Notes under the pieces: generated by a model
Database searches by the model: none
The model's input: only the letters and a program-made list of their open reading frames with translations
Told to the model about the DNA's origin: nothing
From: Gorsachius magnificus
Lineage: Eukaryota > Chordata > Aves > Pelecaniformes > Ardeidae
Length of the DNA: 64,000 nt
Reading direction: 5' to 3'
NCBI GenBank assembly: GCA_034008185.1
Contig: CM067081.1
Location: forward strand, 200,492,510-200,556,509
Part shown: positions 53,901-62,298 of the stretch, one piece after another
How positions within the stretch are numbered: the stretch's first letter is position 1
Layout of the letters: each line of letters starts with the position of its first letter
Translations under genes and position numbers: made by a program

Positions 53901-56900
53901 TCTACCTGCTTATGATTGCTCTACTATATGAAAGAAATTTTGGGCAAATAATTTGTGCTATCACAGTGATGCACCTTGCAGAAAGGTTATGAAAAGAGTT
54001 GGTCATTTAAAATGTGATAAATACCCTGACTTTGTTCTTACTTGAACAGTGAAGCTTTTTTTGAGTAACATGCTGAAATTAATACTGACCGGTACTTTTC
54101 CACCAGGTGAAAACTGTCTATTACAGTTACATACATGAGCATTCTGCTGTAAATAATTTGCGACTCACTCACTACAGTGAGCATACTTCAAAAGTTAACA
54201 CAGATCTAGACACTATAGACTAAGTTATTAATGCTTCTCAGATAAACAACAAAAGCATTTGTCAGTAAAGGGTGTTGTTTTCATTTTGTTGTTTGTATAT
54301 CAGAAAATGCCTGTAAACAAGCACCTGTATAGTTCTGGACACAGATGTTTCCCATTCCAGTAGTTTCTCATGTTCTGTTAGTTACCTCCATCCCAGAGCA
54401 GGGCCTCGTCATTTGCCCGCAGCCTCAACAGAGTCATTCTGTATAGTTTGACATTTAAGTCTTTCTCATCTCTCTTAAGGTACACATTTTGAATCTGATT
54501 TAAATATTTCTTTCTGTAACATCCTGTTTGAAAGCAACATAAAAAGATGAGCAGTAAAGCAAGCAATACTAAAACTCTCTAGCAAATGATGCAAAAATGT
54601 TGAATTCAAGAGCTGTGTTTCTTCTTGTTTATTTCTTGATTATCAGGAGATAGAGAAGATAGTCTAGACAGAAAAAGAATAAAGTTTTTAGTTTCCTCTA
54701 AGTCTTTTGTCGCATTATAATCCTACTCTATTTTTCCTGGAATTCTATTTTTCTTGATTCTGTTACTAGAGTGGATGGCAAGAAGTTCCAATGAATAAGA
54801 ATTCAAGGAAGTGAGAAGAGTTCAAAGAGCAAAGAAAAACTACAAAAAACTTTCCAAACTTTTTTTTATTATTATTTTTTCTTCTTTTTCTGATATATAA
54901 AGCTTGGAAGAGGTCAACTCAAAATGAACTCATTATAGACTTTAGGTCCAAAATTACCTAGACAATTGTAATAATGATTCTGTAATGTAAATGTCAAGCT
55001 CCTAAAACTAAAGACAGTAAAGAATATCAGAATTTCAGGACGTGAAATACATAGCGTAATTGTCATCTGTAGTCCCATCAAAGCAGTACCTTGAAAATAA
55101 CTAAGTTAACCCAAATGTGGGGAACTGAATAATGTTAGATTTCTAAGTCTGTACCAGTTAATATGCCTCAAAACATCTACCTTGCTGTAGTTTGATGATC
55201 AAATTTTAACAAGCTTATATAAAGAAACTTTATTATTTTTTGTTTATTCCTTAATTTTGCCCCCATCATCAACAGTGGCACTTCAGTCCTGAACTCCAGT
55301 CTTAGGTGTATCTCCATAGATTATTCTGTAATCATTATTTCTGTGGAGTTGTTAATCTGAAATATCCAAGTCCACTTATCCTGGGAGGAGAAAAGGAGTG
55401 TTATGCTTTATGGCTTTCTCTTATTGTAGTGAGGAAGGCAATTATGTTTAATCTAAAAATGCAAAGGCATTTTTAATCTATTTTATCCATATTCAGGAAG
55501 ATCCAGTTTAGGTGACAACTCTGTGCAGTGCCTGCTGGTGTTTCTTTGTTCCAGAAAACTCCTCTGCTCTTGGTAGCATTGATGCCATCACATGTTTAAG
55601 CTCAGTCTAGGTCTAATCTCTAACAGAACGGTTTCATGTTGTTGAAAACAGACTTTTGTAATGTTTTCCAGAAATCTCTGAAGATTTGCACACAGGAAAG
55701 TTCAATTTTGTTAATAGTACTCATCTTCAGACATTGGGAGTGGGGTGGAAACAGATTCCTCATCTGCTGCCTGCTGGTCTTTGCTGATCCCTGAGTCATC
55801 TCTTCTTATCTTCTTTTTTTTAAAATATAATTTGTGGCATTGAGGCAGAAGAAAAATATTGATTTGGAAACCAAATACTAAACCGCTGTTGTTGCATCAT
55901 TGTTTAATAAAGATGAACATGTTGAAGACCAAGAATAAAATTTGTAACAAGTTAAAAATCCCCCTGAACTTTCACACTACAAGAGTTGTAATTTGCCTCT
56001 GTCTTGTCCCTGCCTAAGGCTTTGTGGATTTACCCAAATAACATTGATCCTGAGTTTGACATGCATATGTCAGACATAGTGAGCAGTTTCAGTACATAAT
56101 CGCAGCCTGTGAAGGGAGAAAGCAACTTTCTCTGTTAGTATATGAAAAAGAGATTTATTTTTTTAAATGCCATTTATTTTAGTTGTGTATTGACAGTGCA
56201 TGAATCTGGCCAGTAAAAACTTTTAAGTTGCCAAGAATGATTGCTTTTTAGTGTTCTTGTGAGTAGATTAAATAATAACCTATCTCCATGCCTTTATTGA
56301 TGTGTTTCAGAAGATGAAGAATGGAAGGTTATTAAAGGGAAATTTCTAGCCATCAATGCAGTAAATATGAGCTGTGCCTGTCCGCGAACTCCAAAAGGTC
56401 TTTCACCAGCAGCTCATTTGGCAGATGGTTCAGCCGACCTCATTCTCGTTCGTAAATGCTCCAGATTTGATTTTCTGCGGTATCTTGTTAGACATACAAA
56501 CCAAGATGATCAGGTGTGTATTCCCTTTGCTGATGAATTCTCCAGAGTCAGTCTAAGTTGTAAATATCAATATTCTTATATGACAAAAAGAACATCTATA
56601 GAGCAGGTTTGGTTTGGGTTTTGTTTTGATTTTTTTTTTTTTTTTTTTTTAAGTTTATACATTCTGGGTGACGTAATCTCAGCATGTGTACCACAAAAAA
56701 AAAAAAAAAAATTTTAGCTAAGTCAAGTCTCTGGCCATAGCATTTTACCAAAATTCCACTTTTGCTAATTGAATTGTGTTTCATAACATTTTCCATATAT
56801 TTGCTGTTTGGACAATATTTAAAGTGATTTTATCACAACTGTGCCCCCATGTATTCGTCATGAAAAACTGCTCACGACAGTATAATGTAGCTGAGGTAGG

Positions 56901-59900
56901 AGATGTAGTGAAGACTAATAAATCATTTTTTGTAAACTGTGTAAAAATGTGGTTTAGAAGAAAGTTACCAGAACTGCAGTTTGATTGTAAACTGCAGGCT
57001 TTCAGCAGAATTTTAATATGTGTATGTGACCGGGATATGAGCTTTATGTGTTCAGCTTCAAAATTATTCCTTGCCTATGTTGTAGCTGTCAGGATAAAGT
57101 ACAAGGGAAGATTCATCACTGCTTGGATTGTAGTATCTGTTGAAGCCAGAGCTATGGCTGTGAATACACCATTTAATATTTGTCACAACCTGGTATTATT
57201 AACATGTTCTGGAAATTATCTGAACAGTGGGTTAATGTCATACCAAGTTATAAAAGTGATAATAAATCTCACTTGTTTATGATGCTATTCTTCCTCCTCT
57301 GTAGAAGAATTAGTATAGATTCTCTTTCCTGTATTTCCTCATTACCATTCCCCAGGACATTGTGTTTGTTTCTGTATTCCTCCTTCCTGCTACTCTCAGT
57401 CTCCTCTTCTTCCCTCCTTCCCACTCACTCTCACTGTTCCCTTGATGTTTTTGATTATCTGAAGCTTTCCCTGGCTACCTTTCAAATTGGCTTCAACATT
57501 TTTCAAGAGAGTACGTTCTGCTTAGACTGGAGACATGCGAGCGTTCATGGGTGGCTCTGTGCAGCCGTGGATACCAGTTTTTGCAACCAAGCTGTTTGGA
57601 CTAGTTTATGGTTAAAAGCCGAAGGAACTTAAGACCTAAGAGGTCCCTTCAACTCTGATGCTTTTTGTGGTTGCCACTGTGGTTGTTCGCCTTCCAGTGC
57701 TTCCCCACTGTTTCTCTCTGAGACACATTGGTTTTGCAATGTAGATGAAATGCAGGTTTGTACTGTCCTCGTCTCGGGTTAGTGTCTACCATAATAGTGA
57801 GAAACCCTGCTTGAAAACTTAAGAAAATGTGAAAAGAAAAAGGAAGAAAAAGGTGACTATACGTTAATACAGACCAGTTTATGGGTAAACTGTATTTTTA
57901 TTCACTTTGGCTTCCTTGTTACCCCCTCCCACAGACACGCACAGACATACTCCATTGCCTTTGCTAAATGACAAGCCTGTATTTATTACAGCTTGCTAAA
58001 TGTTTAAGTCCATATCGGCTAAGTTGCTTTCAGGGCAGGTGGGGGCACCCTCTAATTTGATGGTTCCTTTAATTTACAAAGCCTGTTTTAAAGCATTTGT
58101 ACAATATTGTAGTGTAAATTTGCATCCTCTTTTTATAAGTGCAATCTCTTAATTGTGCTACTTTTTCTAGCTGAATTAACTAGTTAAAGTTATTTTTGTT
58201 TTGTTGGAATGTAATAATACTGTCCTCTACTCTCTTATTTTCATATACATCCAGCTCTGTGATTTGATCACACCGCCATGGAATTCTCCCCTTCAGGGCA
58301 TTGTTCCAAATGCAAAAGCAGAACGCTTCCAGAAAAGCCCGTCTGCCTTAGGGACTGTAGTTGAACAGGTCCTGAGAAGGACATAAAGATTCGGTCCAAA
58401 CCTTTTTGACTTTGATTCCATAGTAGTTTTTATAGGGGTTTTTTTAATAGTTTTTATACCCCATTTACTCATAATCTTAGAACCTGTTACCTGGTTATCT
58501 GTAAAGTGGCAGTACAGCAGCTACTTGAAGAAGACCACTTTTATGGTGCAGTTCCATTTTTGCTTTATTGTTTCTCACTTGTGCAATTTTTTAAAAACAA
58601 AAATCACTGTGTCTCAGGTAAACTTCTCTAGAAAATTGGAGTGGACAGGCTTTCTGGAATACAAAATGCTGCATTCTGAGTTTCTTTATACGTCAGATGT
58701 GTTAAACTTTAATTGCCTGTTTTGATTTTTTTTTTCTTTGTAGTTTGACTTCTCATTTGTACATGTTTATCGGGTGAAGAGTTTTCAATTTACATCAAAG
58801 CTTTCAGAGGACAATGAAAGCAATGTCACGGACATAGGAAAGAAACGTTTTGGCCAGTTCTGCAGAGATCATCCAGCCTGTTGCTGCAATATTGCTAGTA
58901 GCACCTGGAATTGCGATGGAGAAACTCTGGACAGTTCAGCAATTGAAGTGAGGTAAGCATCAATTTTTCTCTCCATGTACCAGCAATACACGTTAAACCT
59001 TTTCACTGATTTTTTAAAGATGCTCATAAAAACATTCCAGAAAGGTTCCTCCACATAGCAAATTTGAGTCTTCTGATAATAAACTTTGGTTCTGTTACTT
59101 TTTTGAGTCCTATGCAGAGAATACTCCAACCATGTATATTGTAAACGATCACTCTGAGGTAGATGGATGGCCCTACTTTTGAAGTCCTACTTACCTCTTA
59201 GGTACTGATATTACATGCTTCAAGTGCTGAAAGTGAAGGTGGTGTTGGGAGGATTCCTTTTTAAATGAGTGGAGTACCTCATTACTCTGAGCAATAGCTT
59301 TTCCTGTTAAATTTAAGCTGAAGTAAGCATCTTTGTCTTACAGAAATGCTGGTATGTCCCATACTTCGTGTTTTTTGACACACAGCACAGAGTCTTACCT
59401 CCAGCCTTGGAGAAATGAAAGTTTTCAGTTTTGCAAATAATCAGATTAGAAGGGAATAGAGGTTTGTGAAGCTTGAAAGGCTTTTTTTCTCTTTTGTTTG
59501 GCATTTTTTTTGGTTGCTTGTTTTTGTTTGTTGTTTTTAGAACAAAGGGAACCAAAAACACAATAGAAAATATTTACATGCAAGCGTGTTCCATTGAAAA
59601 ATAATCACTTAGCAGTTCAAAGTGATTTTTATAGATATTGTATGAGATCAGCTCATCTAAGTGCCCCATAGAACTTTTTGTGTGGGAAAAAAGGAGTAAC
59701 AGGAATGATGGATACATGAACGCATCCAGCGTTCTTTGCAGGGGAGGATTCCATCAAGAATGAGAGCGCAGTTTCTGTACTCTGGAGCAAGGAACTTTTG
59801 TTCAACTGCTTGAAATTCACAGATTATTAGAATTAAATATGTAGTACTCATTTATTTCCTACTAATTGGTTTCCATATTTTTCAGGGTTCACTGCCAGTT

Positions 59901-59985
59901 AATGAAACTATTTGCAAGGGGGATCGAGGAAAACTGTAAAGATCAAGCTGCCTACAGCCATAGTAGTGTTGAACAGTTACTATAG
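14781..59985 (+). CDS. CERK: Ceramide kinase, 13 coding exons, 542 aa
   Basis: Ceramide kinase transfers the gamma-phosphate of ATP to ceramide, making ceramide-1-phosphate at Golgi and plasma membranes. The CDS joins 14781-14919, 25793-25906, 27068-27190, 29174-29299, 29805-29868, 33813-33958, 42339-42413, 45136-45288, 46827-46932, 51853-51923, 56311-56513, 58744-58952 and 59886-59985: 1629 nt, open throughout, all introns GT-AG. Visible landmarks are a PH domain (about residues 20-125, Trp114 in its last helix), NPYGGKRQG at 137-145, the GGDG loop at 194-197, IGIIPAGSTD at 232-241, CxxxCxxC at Cys346/350/353, and a basic amphipathic segment at about 425-440. Human CERK is 537 aa with the same exon number, so length and architecture match. 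The N-terminus (residues 1-50) is the divergent part. The start is chosen by a strong Kozak context (GCC before ATG, G after) and in-frame stops just upstream at 14694 and 14745. Identification is from family knowledge, not a database search. Confidence 0.97.
15189..15206 (+). repeat. Run of 18 G near 5' end of intron 1
   Basis: Eighteen consecutive G begin 269 nt after the exon 1 donor, on the non-template strand of CERK. Such a run can form G-quadruplexes in DNA or nascent RNA and is slippage-prone, so the exact count may vary between individuals or be a sequencing artefact. Confidence 0.9.
18070..20099 (-). mobile_element. CR1 LINE with long RT frame, minus orientation
   Basis: The 3' tail (ATCATAGAATCATGGAATG) starts at about 18070. 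Homology to the second long CR1 in this window runs to about 20099 and then stops abruptly, marking the 5' truncation. Same sequence class as the copy at 49399-51650, with few visible differences, which suggests a fairly young subfamily. It lies antisense in CERK intron 1. Confidence 0.95.
18317..20056 (-). pseudogene. CR1 ORF2 fragment: reverse transcriptase
   Basis: A 579-codon open frame read from 20056 down to 18317. Within it are the RT palm motifs: YLDSCKAFD (about 273-281, first catalytic Asp), [10 protein letters not shown] (331-340) and FADD (361-364, the catalytic Asp pair). The endonuclease domain is missing because the element is 5'-truncated. Compared with the sister copy, a 13-nt AT-rich insertion at about 18324-18340 shifts the frame near the C-terminus. 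The remaining C-terminal residues continue in another frame (18387-18160). It lacks a full-length ORF and is not a functional element. Confidence 0.9.
20937..21890 (-). mobile_element. Solo LTR of an avian endogenous retrovirus
   Basis: Read on the minus strand it runs from TGTATTGGGTTTGCATGG (21890 downward) to CAACCCACCACA at 20937, so it has TGT...ACA ends. A TATA-like CACATTTAAG lies about 180 nt into the LTR near 21710. The interior is GC-rich with repeated GCTCC/GTGGGTCC blocks. Flanks are CACTG (20932-20936) and CACTT (21891-21895), a possible 5-bp duplication with one mismatch. No internal retroviral genes are present. The many open frames on both strands reflect GC-rich LTR sequence, not proteins. 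Confidence 0.85.
21664..21700. repeat. Poly-T tract inside LTR
   Basis: A long T-run at about 21679-21697, which is an A-run in LTR orientation, directly downstream of the LTR TATA-like site. Confidence 0.7.
22438..22473. repeat. 18-bp tandem duplication
   Basis: AGCTTAAGAAAATGGAGT occurs twice in direct succession, perfectly. A simple local duplication in intron 1. Confidence 0.9.
24879..24895. repeat. TATC microsatellite
   Basis: About four TATC units in intron 1, with AT-rich flanks. Possibly polymorphic. Confidence 0.8.
25793..25906 (+). CDS. CERK: CERK coding exon 2 (PH domain)
   Basis: Residues 47-84. Acceptor CAG at 25790-25792, donor GTAAGG at 25907. It encodes [11 protein letters not shown] followed by the [12 protein letters not shown] strand, the typical CERK PH-domain segment. 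Enters and leaves in phase 1, matching exons 1 and 3. Confidence 0.96.
25907..27067 (+). other. CERK intron 2
   Basis: 1.2 kb. It holds a 19-T run (25984-26002) followed by AACAG, and an A/C-rich low-complexity stretch (about 26021-26155, AAACC/CAAAA units). The rest shows nothing. Confidence 0.9.
26021..26155. repeat. A/C-rich low-complexity tract
   Basis: Irregular AAACC, AAAACC and CCACC units with almost no G or T on the + strand. It follows the T19 run closely, so the RNA could fold back as U-rich against A-rich. The open frame across it (Lys/Pro/Asn-rich) is a compositional artefact. Confidence 0.85.
27068..27190 (+). CDS. CERK: CERK coding exon 3 (end of PH domain)
   Basis: Residues 85-125. 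Acceptor TAG at 27065-27067, donor GTAAGT at 27191. It encodes the last PH strands ([11 protein letters not shown]) and the C-terminal helix with the near-invariant Trp114 ([11 protein letters not shown]). Phase 1 at both ends. Confidence 0.96.
27191..29173 (+). other. CERK intron 3
   Basis: 2.0 kb. A more GC-rich block (about 27721-28065) stands out from AT-rich flanks and is listed separately. No other feature is seen. Confidence 0.9.
27721..28065. other. GC-richer block in intron 3, unclassified
   Basis: About 345 bp of clearly higher GC with GCAGCAGGAGCAG and GGGGCAG runs. It starts after a TTTTGCAG acceptor-like site (27718-27725) and includes a GAG|GTAAAG donor-like site near 27903. 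It may be an old dispersed repeat or a cassette exon. No frame resembles a known family. Confidence 0.3.
29174..29299 (+). CDS. CERK: CERK coding exon 4 (start of kinase domain)
   Basis: Residues 126-167. Acceptor CAG at 29171-29173, donor GTGAGT at 29300. It carries the first lipid-kinase motif, [19 protein letters not shown] (132-150), where diacylglycerol and sphingosine kinases have their NPxxG signature. Phase 1 at both ends. Confidence 0.97.
29300..29804 (+). other. CERK intron 4
   Basis: 505 nt, AT-rich, nothing recognisable inside. Confidence 0.9.
29805..29868 (+). CDS. CERK: CERK coding exon 5
   Basis: Residues 168-188, the shortest coding exon at 64 nt. Acceptor TAG at 29802-29804, donor GTAAGT at 29869. 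It encodes [20 protein letters not shown]. The TEHxxHA pattern is typical of the sphingosine/ceramide kinase fold. Leaves in phase 2. Confidence 0.96.
32728..32774 (-). mobile_element. 47-bp LTR-like relic with 5-bp target duplication
   Basis: The + strand begins TGTTGTGGTT and ends ATCCCAGCTGAAACCAGGACA minus its first base, the same two ends as the 492-bp solo LTR at 45888-46379. It is flanked on both sides by ATCAT (32723-32727 and 32775-32779). Inside is a 10-bp inverted repeat: CCTGGTTTCA at about 32740 and TGAAACCAGG at about 32762. Ends plus duplication indicate a genuine integration. Almost the whole LTR interior is missing. Confidence 0.7.
33543..33566 (+). repeat. T22 run ending in AG, decoy acceptor
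   Basis: Twenty-two T followed by AG 246 nt upstream of the true exon 6 start. It has the look of a near-ideal 3' splice site; no matching exon frame follows. Confidence 0.8.
33813..33958 (+). CDS. CERK: CERK coding exon 6 (GGDG nucleotide loop)
   Basis: Residues 189-237. Acceptor CAG at 33810-33812, donor GTAAGA at 33959. It encodes [20 protein letters not shown], with the GGDG ATP-binding loop at 194-197, and ends in IRIGIIPA. Replacing the last Gly of this loop abolishes activity in the human enzyme (literature). The loop is intact here. Confidence 0.98.
33959..42338 (+). other. CERK intron 6
   Basis: 8.4 kb, remarkably free of recognisable CR1 or LTR copies. It contains T-rich tracts (about 34409-34440) and otherwise unique-looking sequence on both strands. 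No exon, RNA gene or repeat family was recognised. Confidence 0.8.
42339..42413 (+). CDS. CERK: CERK coding exon 7
   Basis: Residues 238-262. Acceptor CAG at 42336-42338, donor GTGGGT at 42414. It completes the GSTD motif (238-241) and encodes [21 protein letters not shown] second GT lies 4 nt downstream (42418), but only 42414 keeps frame with exon 8. Confidence 0.96.
43012..44075 (-). mobile_element. CR1 LINE, 3' part, minus orientation (second subfamily)
   Basis: It starts with GAATCATAGAATCATTTGG and the GGTTGGAAAAGACCTTTAAG block, which differs from the GGAAGGGACC form of the copies at 18 and 49 kb, so it belongs to another CR1 subfamily. On the minus strand, 43867-43577 retains an RT segment with DDTKLGGSV and MRFNKAKC. 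Multiple frame breaks; 5' end lost near 44075. Confidence 0.92.
44505..44595. repeat. A-rich then A/C-rich low-complexity tract
   Basis: AAAAAGAAG repeats pass into CCCAAACC and CACCATCACC units, very low in T. Located between the two CR1 pieces of intron 7. Confidence 0.8.
44620..44790 (+). mobile_element. Decayed CR1 3' end, plus orientation
   Basis: The stretch with GACTGGATAAGCCCTGAGTA, GATCTGACCTCATAG and, at the end, CACCTTCCAGCTTGAATTAT followed by CTGATAGTATGAC, resembles the 3' untranslated end of older CR1 elements with a mutated octamer tail. It faces the minus-oriented CR1 at 43012-44075. Confidence 0.6.
45067..45090. repeat. Perfect 10-bp inverted repeat (AT-rich hairpin)
   Basis: TAACATTATA and TATAATGTTA separated by TAAA, 45 nt upstream of exon 8. 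It could fold in the pre-mRNA between branch point and acceptor, but AT-rich palindromes also arise by chance in such sequence. Confidence 0.85.
45136..45288 (+). CDS. CERK: CERK coding exon 8
   Basis: Residues 263-313. Acceptor TAG at 45133-45135, donor GTAACT at 45289. It encodes LDVSSVHHN, then [20 protein letters not shown], the conserved GYGFxGD block of the CERK/SPHK fold with a catalytic-domain Asp. Confidence 0.97.
45888..46379 (-). mobile_element. Solo LTR with 5-bp target duplication
   Basis: A 492-bp element. The + strand runs from TGTTGTGGTTTAACCC to GAAACCAGGACA, so in its own (minus) orientation it starts TGTCCTGGTTTC and ends CCACAACA, with TGT...ACA termini. It is flanked by CTAAT on both sides (45883-45887 and 46380-46384), an exact duplication. 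Five-base duplications are typical of class III (ERVL-like) insertions. An ATTAAA signal lies near 46011-46020 on the minus strand. No retroviral genes remain, so it arose by LTR-LTR recombination. A run of 15 C lies at 46200-46214. Confidence 0.93.
46627..46697 (-). mobile_element. CR1 3' tail stub, minus orientation
   Basis: About 70 bp: ATCATAGAATCATAGAATC followed by GGTTGGAAAAGACCTTTAAG and ATCGAGTCCAACTGT, the extreme 3' end of a CR1 of the same subfamily as the copy at 43 kb. It lies 130 nt upstream of exon 9. Confidence 0.9.
46827..46932 (+). CDS. CERK: CERK coding exon 9 (first Cys of CxxxCxxC)
   Basis: Residues 314-348 plus two bases of Gly349. Acceptor TAG at 46824-46826, donor GTAGGC at 46933. 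It encodes [16 protein letters not shown] and ends at Cys346-Arg-Thr. The remaining two Cys of the motif lie in exon 10. A CR1 stub lies about 130 nt upstream of the acceptor. Confidence 0.96.
47880..49397 (+). mobile_element. Old CR1 LINE, plus orientation, decayed
   Basis: The sense strand retains CR1 ORF2 segments: the linker with [10 protein letters not shown] and TLNFRRADF (47888-48220) and the RT palm with YLDFSKAF and NIFINDLD (48583-48948). The second catalytic motif reads FIDG instead of FADD, so an essential Asp is lost. It ends with AGAGGTCTCTTCCAACCTGTGTGATC at about 49372-49397, the normal CR1 3' end. Many frameshifts. The 5' boundary is unclear and may reach about 47700. Confidence 0.85.
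49399..51650 (-). mobile_element. CR1 LINE, long copy, minus orientation
   Basis: The tail CATAGAATCATAGAATGC begins at about 49399, and the element continues as the close relative of the 18-kb copy but extends about 250 bp further 5' (to about 51620-51660). Its 5' end lies about 190 nt before CERK exon 10. It is antisense to CERK. Confidence 0.94.
49486..51615 (-). pseudogene. CR1 ORF2 fragment with three nonsense codons
   Basis: Read from 51615 down to 49486, one single frame of 710 codons is open except for three stops: at about 50755-50757 (CGA to TGA relative to the 18-kb copy), about 50467-50475 (TGG to TAG) and about 50428-50430 (CAG to TAG). There are no frameshifts. [10 protein letters not shown] and FADD of the RT palm are intact in the downstream part; the [17 protein letters not shown] linker is at the N-terminal side. 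The first stop lies at a former CpG, the usual decay route. Non-functional. Confidence 0.9.
51853..51923 (+). CDS. CERK: CERK coding exon 10 (second and third Cys of CxxxCxxC)
   Basis: Residues 349-372. Acceptor CAG at 51850-51852, donor GTAATT at 51924. It encodes [19 protein letters not shown], giving Cys350 and Cys353, then a Lys/Glu-rich variable linker. The exon is only 71 nt and lies about 190 nt beyond a 2.2-kb antisense CR1. Confidence 0.94.
51924..56310 (+). other. CERK intron 10
   Basis: 4.4 kb of mostly unique-looking sequence. It includes T-runs (about 52170-52188 and 52550-52562) and a GT/G-rich tract at about 53310-53402. No gene or mobile element recognised. Confidence 0.85.
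53310..53402 (+). repeat. G/T-rich tract
   Basis: Several GGGG or GGGGG groups separated by T-rich spacers (GTGGGGG, GGTGGGGG, GTGTGGGGG). It could form a G-quadruplex in nascent CERK RNA. Confidence 0.7.
56311..56513 (+). CDS. CERK: CERK coding exon 11 (calmodulin-binding segment)
   Basis: Residues 373-440. Acceptor CAG at 56308-56310, donor GTGTGT at 56514. It encodes [20 protein letters not shown], then [15 protein letters not shown], the C-terminal lipid-kinase motif (DGxxDL). It ends in [12 protein letters not shown], matching the segment proposed to bind Ca2+/calmodulin in human CERK. Ends in phase 0. Confidence 0.97.
56630..56711. repeat. T21 and A17 inverted homopolymers
   Basis: T-run 56630-56650 and A-run 56695-56711, 44 nt apart, starting 116 nt after the exon 11 donor. 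In RNA these can pair as a U:A stem with a 44-nt loop. Confidence 0.85.
57600..57665 (+). mobile_element. Possible ancient CR1/L3 3' end
   Basis: GGACTAGTTTATGG, then GACCTAAGAGGTCCCTTC and AACTCTGATG, resembles the conserved 3' terminus of CR1/L3 LINEs (GGACTAGATGACC... GGTCCCTTCCAACTCTG). Only about 65 bp is recognisable. Confidence 0.4.
58744..58952 (+). CDS. CERK: CERK coding exon 12
   Basis: Residues 441-509 plus two bases. Acceptor TAG at 58741-58743 behind a strong T-tract, donor GTAAGC at 58953. It encodes [15 protein letters not shown], an acidic variable stretch (EDNESNVTD), and the Cys-rich [18 protein letters not shown]. Confidence 0.97.
58953..59885 (+). other. CERK intron 12
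   Basis: 933 nt, AT-rich, nothing recognisable. Confidence 0.9.
59886..59985 (+). CDS. CERK: CERK coding exon 13 (C-terminus and stop)
   Basis: Residues 510-542 and the TAG stop at 59983-59985. Acceptor CAG at 59883-59885. It encodes [15 protein letters not shown], the conserved last strand and helix, followed by a short variable tail ending Gln-Leu-Leu. Confidence 0.96.
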
Positions 59986-62298
59986 ACATTGTTCCTCCAA
60001 TGGGGAGAAGAAAAAATAGAAGCTCAAGGAAATTGAGTAAATATGCATTTTAGTCAAATTGACAAGTTTTTTAAAATTTTAGATTTTTTTTTTTGATGGC
60101 TTCAGTATAATTTTAGACATCTTATTGCATTGTATCATTTTTTAAAAACATAGTAGTTATTAAACTATATCTTGGAGCAATGTAATTTAAGTTATGTTAG
60201 AAAAGAGAGGCGTATGTATATGTATTCACAATGACTGATAAATTCTCTGTGCTTCTCTAGAGAGCTAATTTAGCAGTTGTGTTGCAATAATATCTAAATG
60301 TTATAAACCATTGGACTTGCCATTGTCATCAAACCCAGGATATCAAGACAAGATGTTTTCAGTGTCTGAGAAGATGTTTTCTTCTGGGAGCGTTATGTAG
60401 TTGCATGTGGCTTAAATGGTGGACAACACAGTTGCCATTCTCATATTTTATTTTATTTTTTTTTTTAGTAAAATCTTTAATTTTGTTATTCTGACTATAC
60501 CTTGCAACTTATCAATGCAATTCAAACACACATTCCTGGCTTTAAGTAATAACAATAAGGGTACAGAAATACCTTGAAAAATATAAGCACATCTGTATAC
60601 AGATCATACCTTATCCTACATATTCTGTTTATAAAGGCTTCCTTGCATGATGCTTTTTGGGATTATGAAGGGGTTTGTGACTGTTTGGATGATACCAAAT
60701 ACCACACACAGCAACTGAAATGTCTTGCAAGCAACTCGCAGGGATACTTATAATACCAGGAAGGCACAGGCAAAGGAAAATATAAATAACTTCTGAAACA
60801 CCAGCAAGTTTTAAATTTTTTTTTTTAAAATATCTAAAATTAGCATATGAAAAGCTTCCCTCTTCAGTACACAATTCTTTGGAAATTCTGCTAGACACGT
60901 TAAAATGTCTTTGCAGAATAAGGTGTTGGAATGTTAAGTTTAAAAATATGATTTGATGATTAAAGTAATGTTTATTTAACTAAATACGAAACAAAATTTG
61001 TGAAGTCAAGGGAAGAAACTGGCATCTGATAAATCAAGAATTCACTGTGCTGATTTGTTTTTATAGCAAAAACCATTAGACTATCATGTATAGCTATGGA
61101 GTGATTATTTAAGTTGTGTATGGATTTGTGCATTGTGACACACACATTCTGTGTCTAGGCTTGGGGCTAAATTTCGGTTTTCTCGTACACATTTATTCCC
61201 GTTCGAGGATCAGAAGTTAGCCCCTGCTCTCTTCTGTCTTTTCTTAAGTGTGTAGTTCTTTTTAAAACTCACTGCTTCTGAGGTTTTTTTTTTGTCTGAA
61301 CAGCTAATGATCCTCTACTCATGTGTATTTACTGACACTTCTGTCATTCAGCTTGTATTAGTTTTACATCTCTCATGTACTTGCTCTGTGTAAGCCATGG
61401 TGATCGGTCAGTTTATTACTGAAGCGCTTGAAAATTGTTATAAATGGCTGATACTTTTTTTTTCTATTACAATTATTTACATTCCAGTTTTGTGTAATAC
61501 CAAAATGACGTGCTATATCTGTGCTACAAAGTATTATTCATACAGCTCTATATGACAAAAAAGCACTTGCAAATGATACTTGCTTAAAGTACAGTCATAC
61601 AAAGTTTAGGATCTGTTTTTTGTTATATAGTATTTCAGGGAAATACTTGAATACTTTTCCAAAAGTGCTGCTGTTTACTTTCCTTATTAATGCAATGAGT
61701 TGAAATGTTGATTGATCCAATGTTTTTCAGACCTTTGTAACATAAGTGTTATGTATACTGTGTTTTTAAAGCCATGTTTAGTAAGTGAAATAGGACTTTT
61801 GACCTAAGAGCCTAACCTCATTGAAAATGAGATTATGTAGTTCTACAAATGCAAATACTTTTTTAAAGTGTTGTTTGTTCAAAAAGTTCTACAGTTATTT
61901 TGGTCTATCCATGAATATTGTGAGAGAACCCAGGCTTCAAGTTACTGTAATTCTTGTGTGGGACATGATGGTGCACACTCGGCTCACCCACAGATGAGAG
62001 CATTTCTGAGGCATTACAGCTATCCAGAGCACATTTTCACAAATGAGAACGGGGTAAATACTAACCAGCTCTTTCTGTTAGTTTACTAGCAAGTCATGAG
62101 AACCCTTACTTGAAAAATGGAGGCTTAATCTCATTGTGAATGTATATTCAAATGCTTTGAATATTTTTAATATCTGAAACTGAGTGCTTGGTGTTTCCAA
62201 AGAAAGCCACAGCGAAGGCCCCATTTCTGAGAAACAAGCCACTGGAAAAGAAGGAGAAAAGATTGTTCTGTAGCACAGTAATGAAGTGTGAAGTAAAT

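Larger units (their letters stand above)
56514..58743 (+). other. CERK intron 11
   Basis: 2.2 kb. It contains a T21/A17 inverted pair (56630-56711), a stretch with two overlapping + strand open frames without recognisable homology (56776-57632), and a possible old CR1/L3 3' end at about 57600-57665. The rest shows nothing. Confidence 0.85.
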
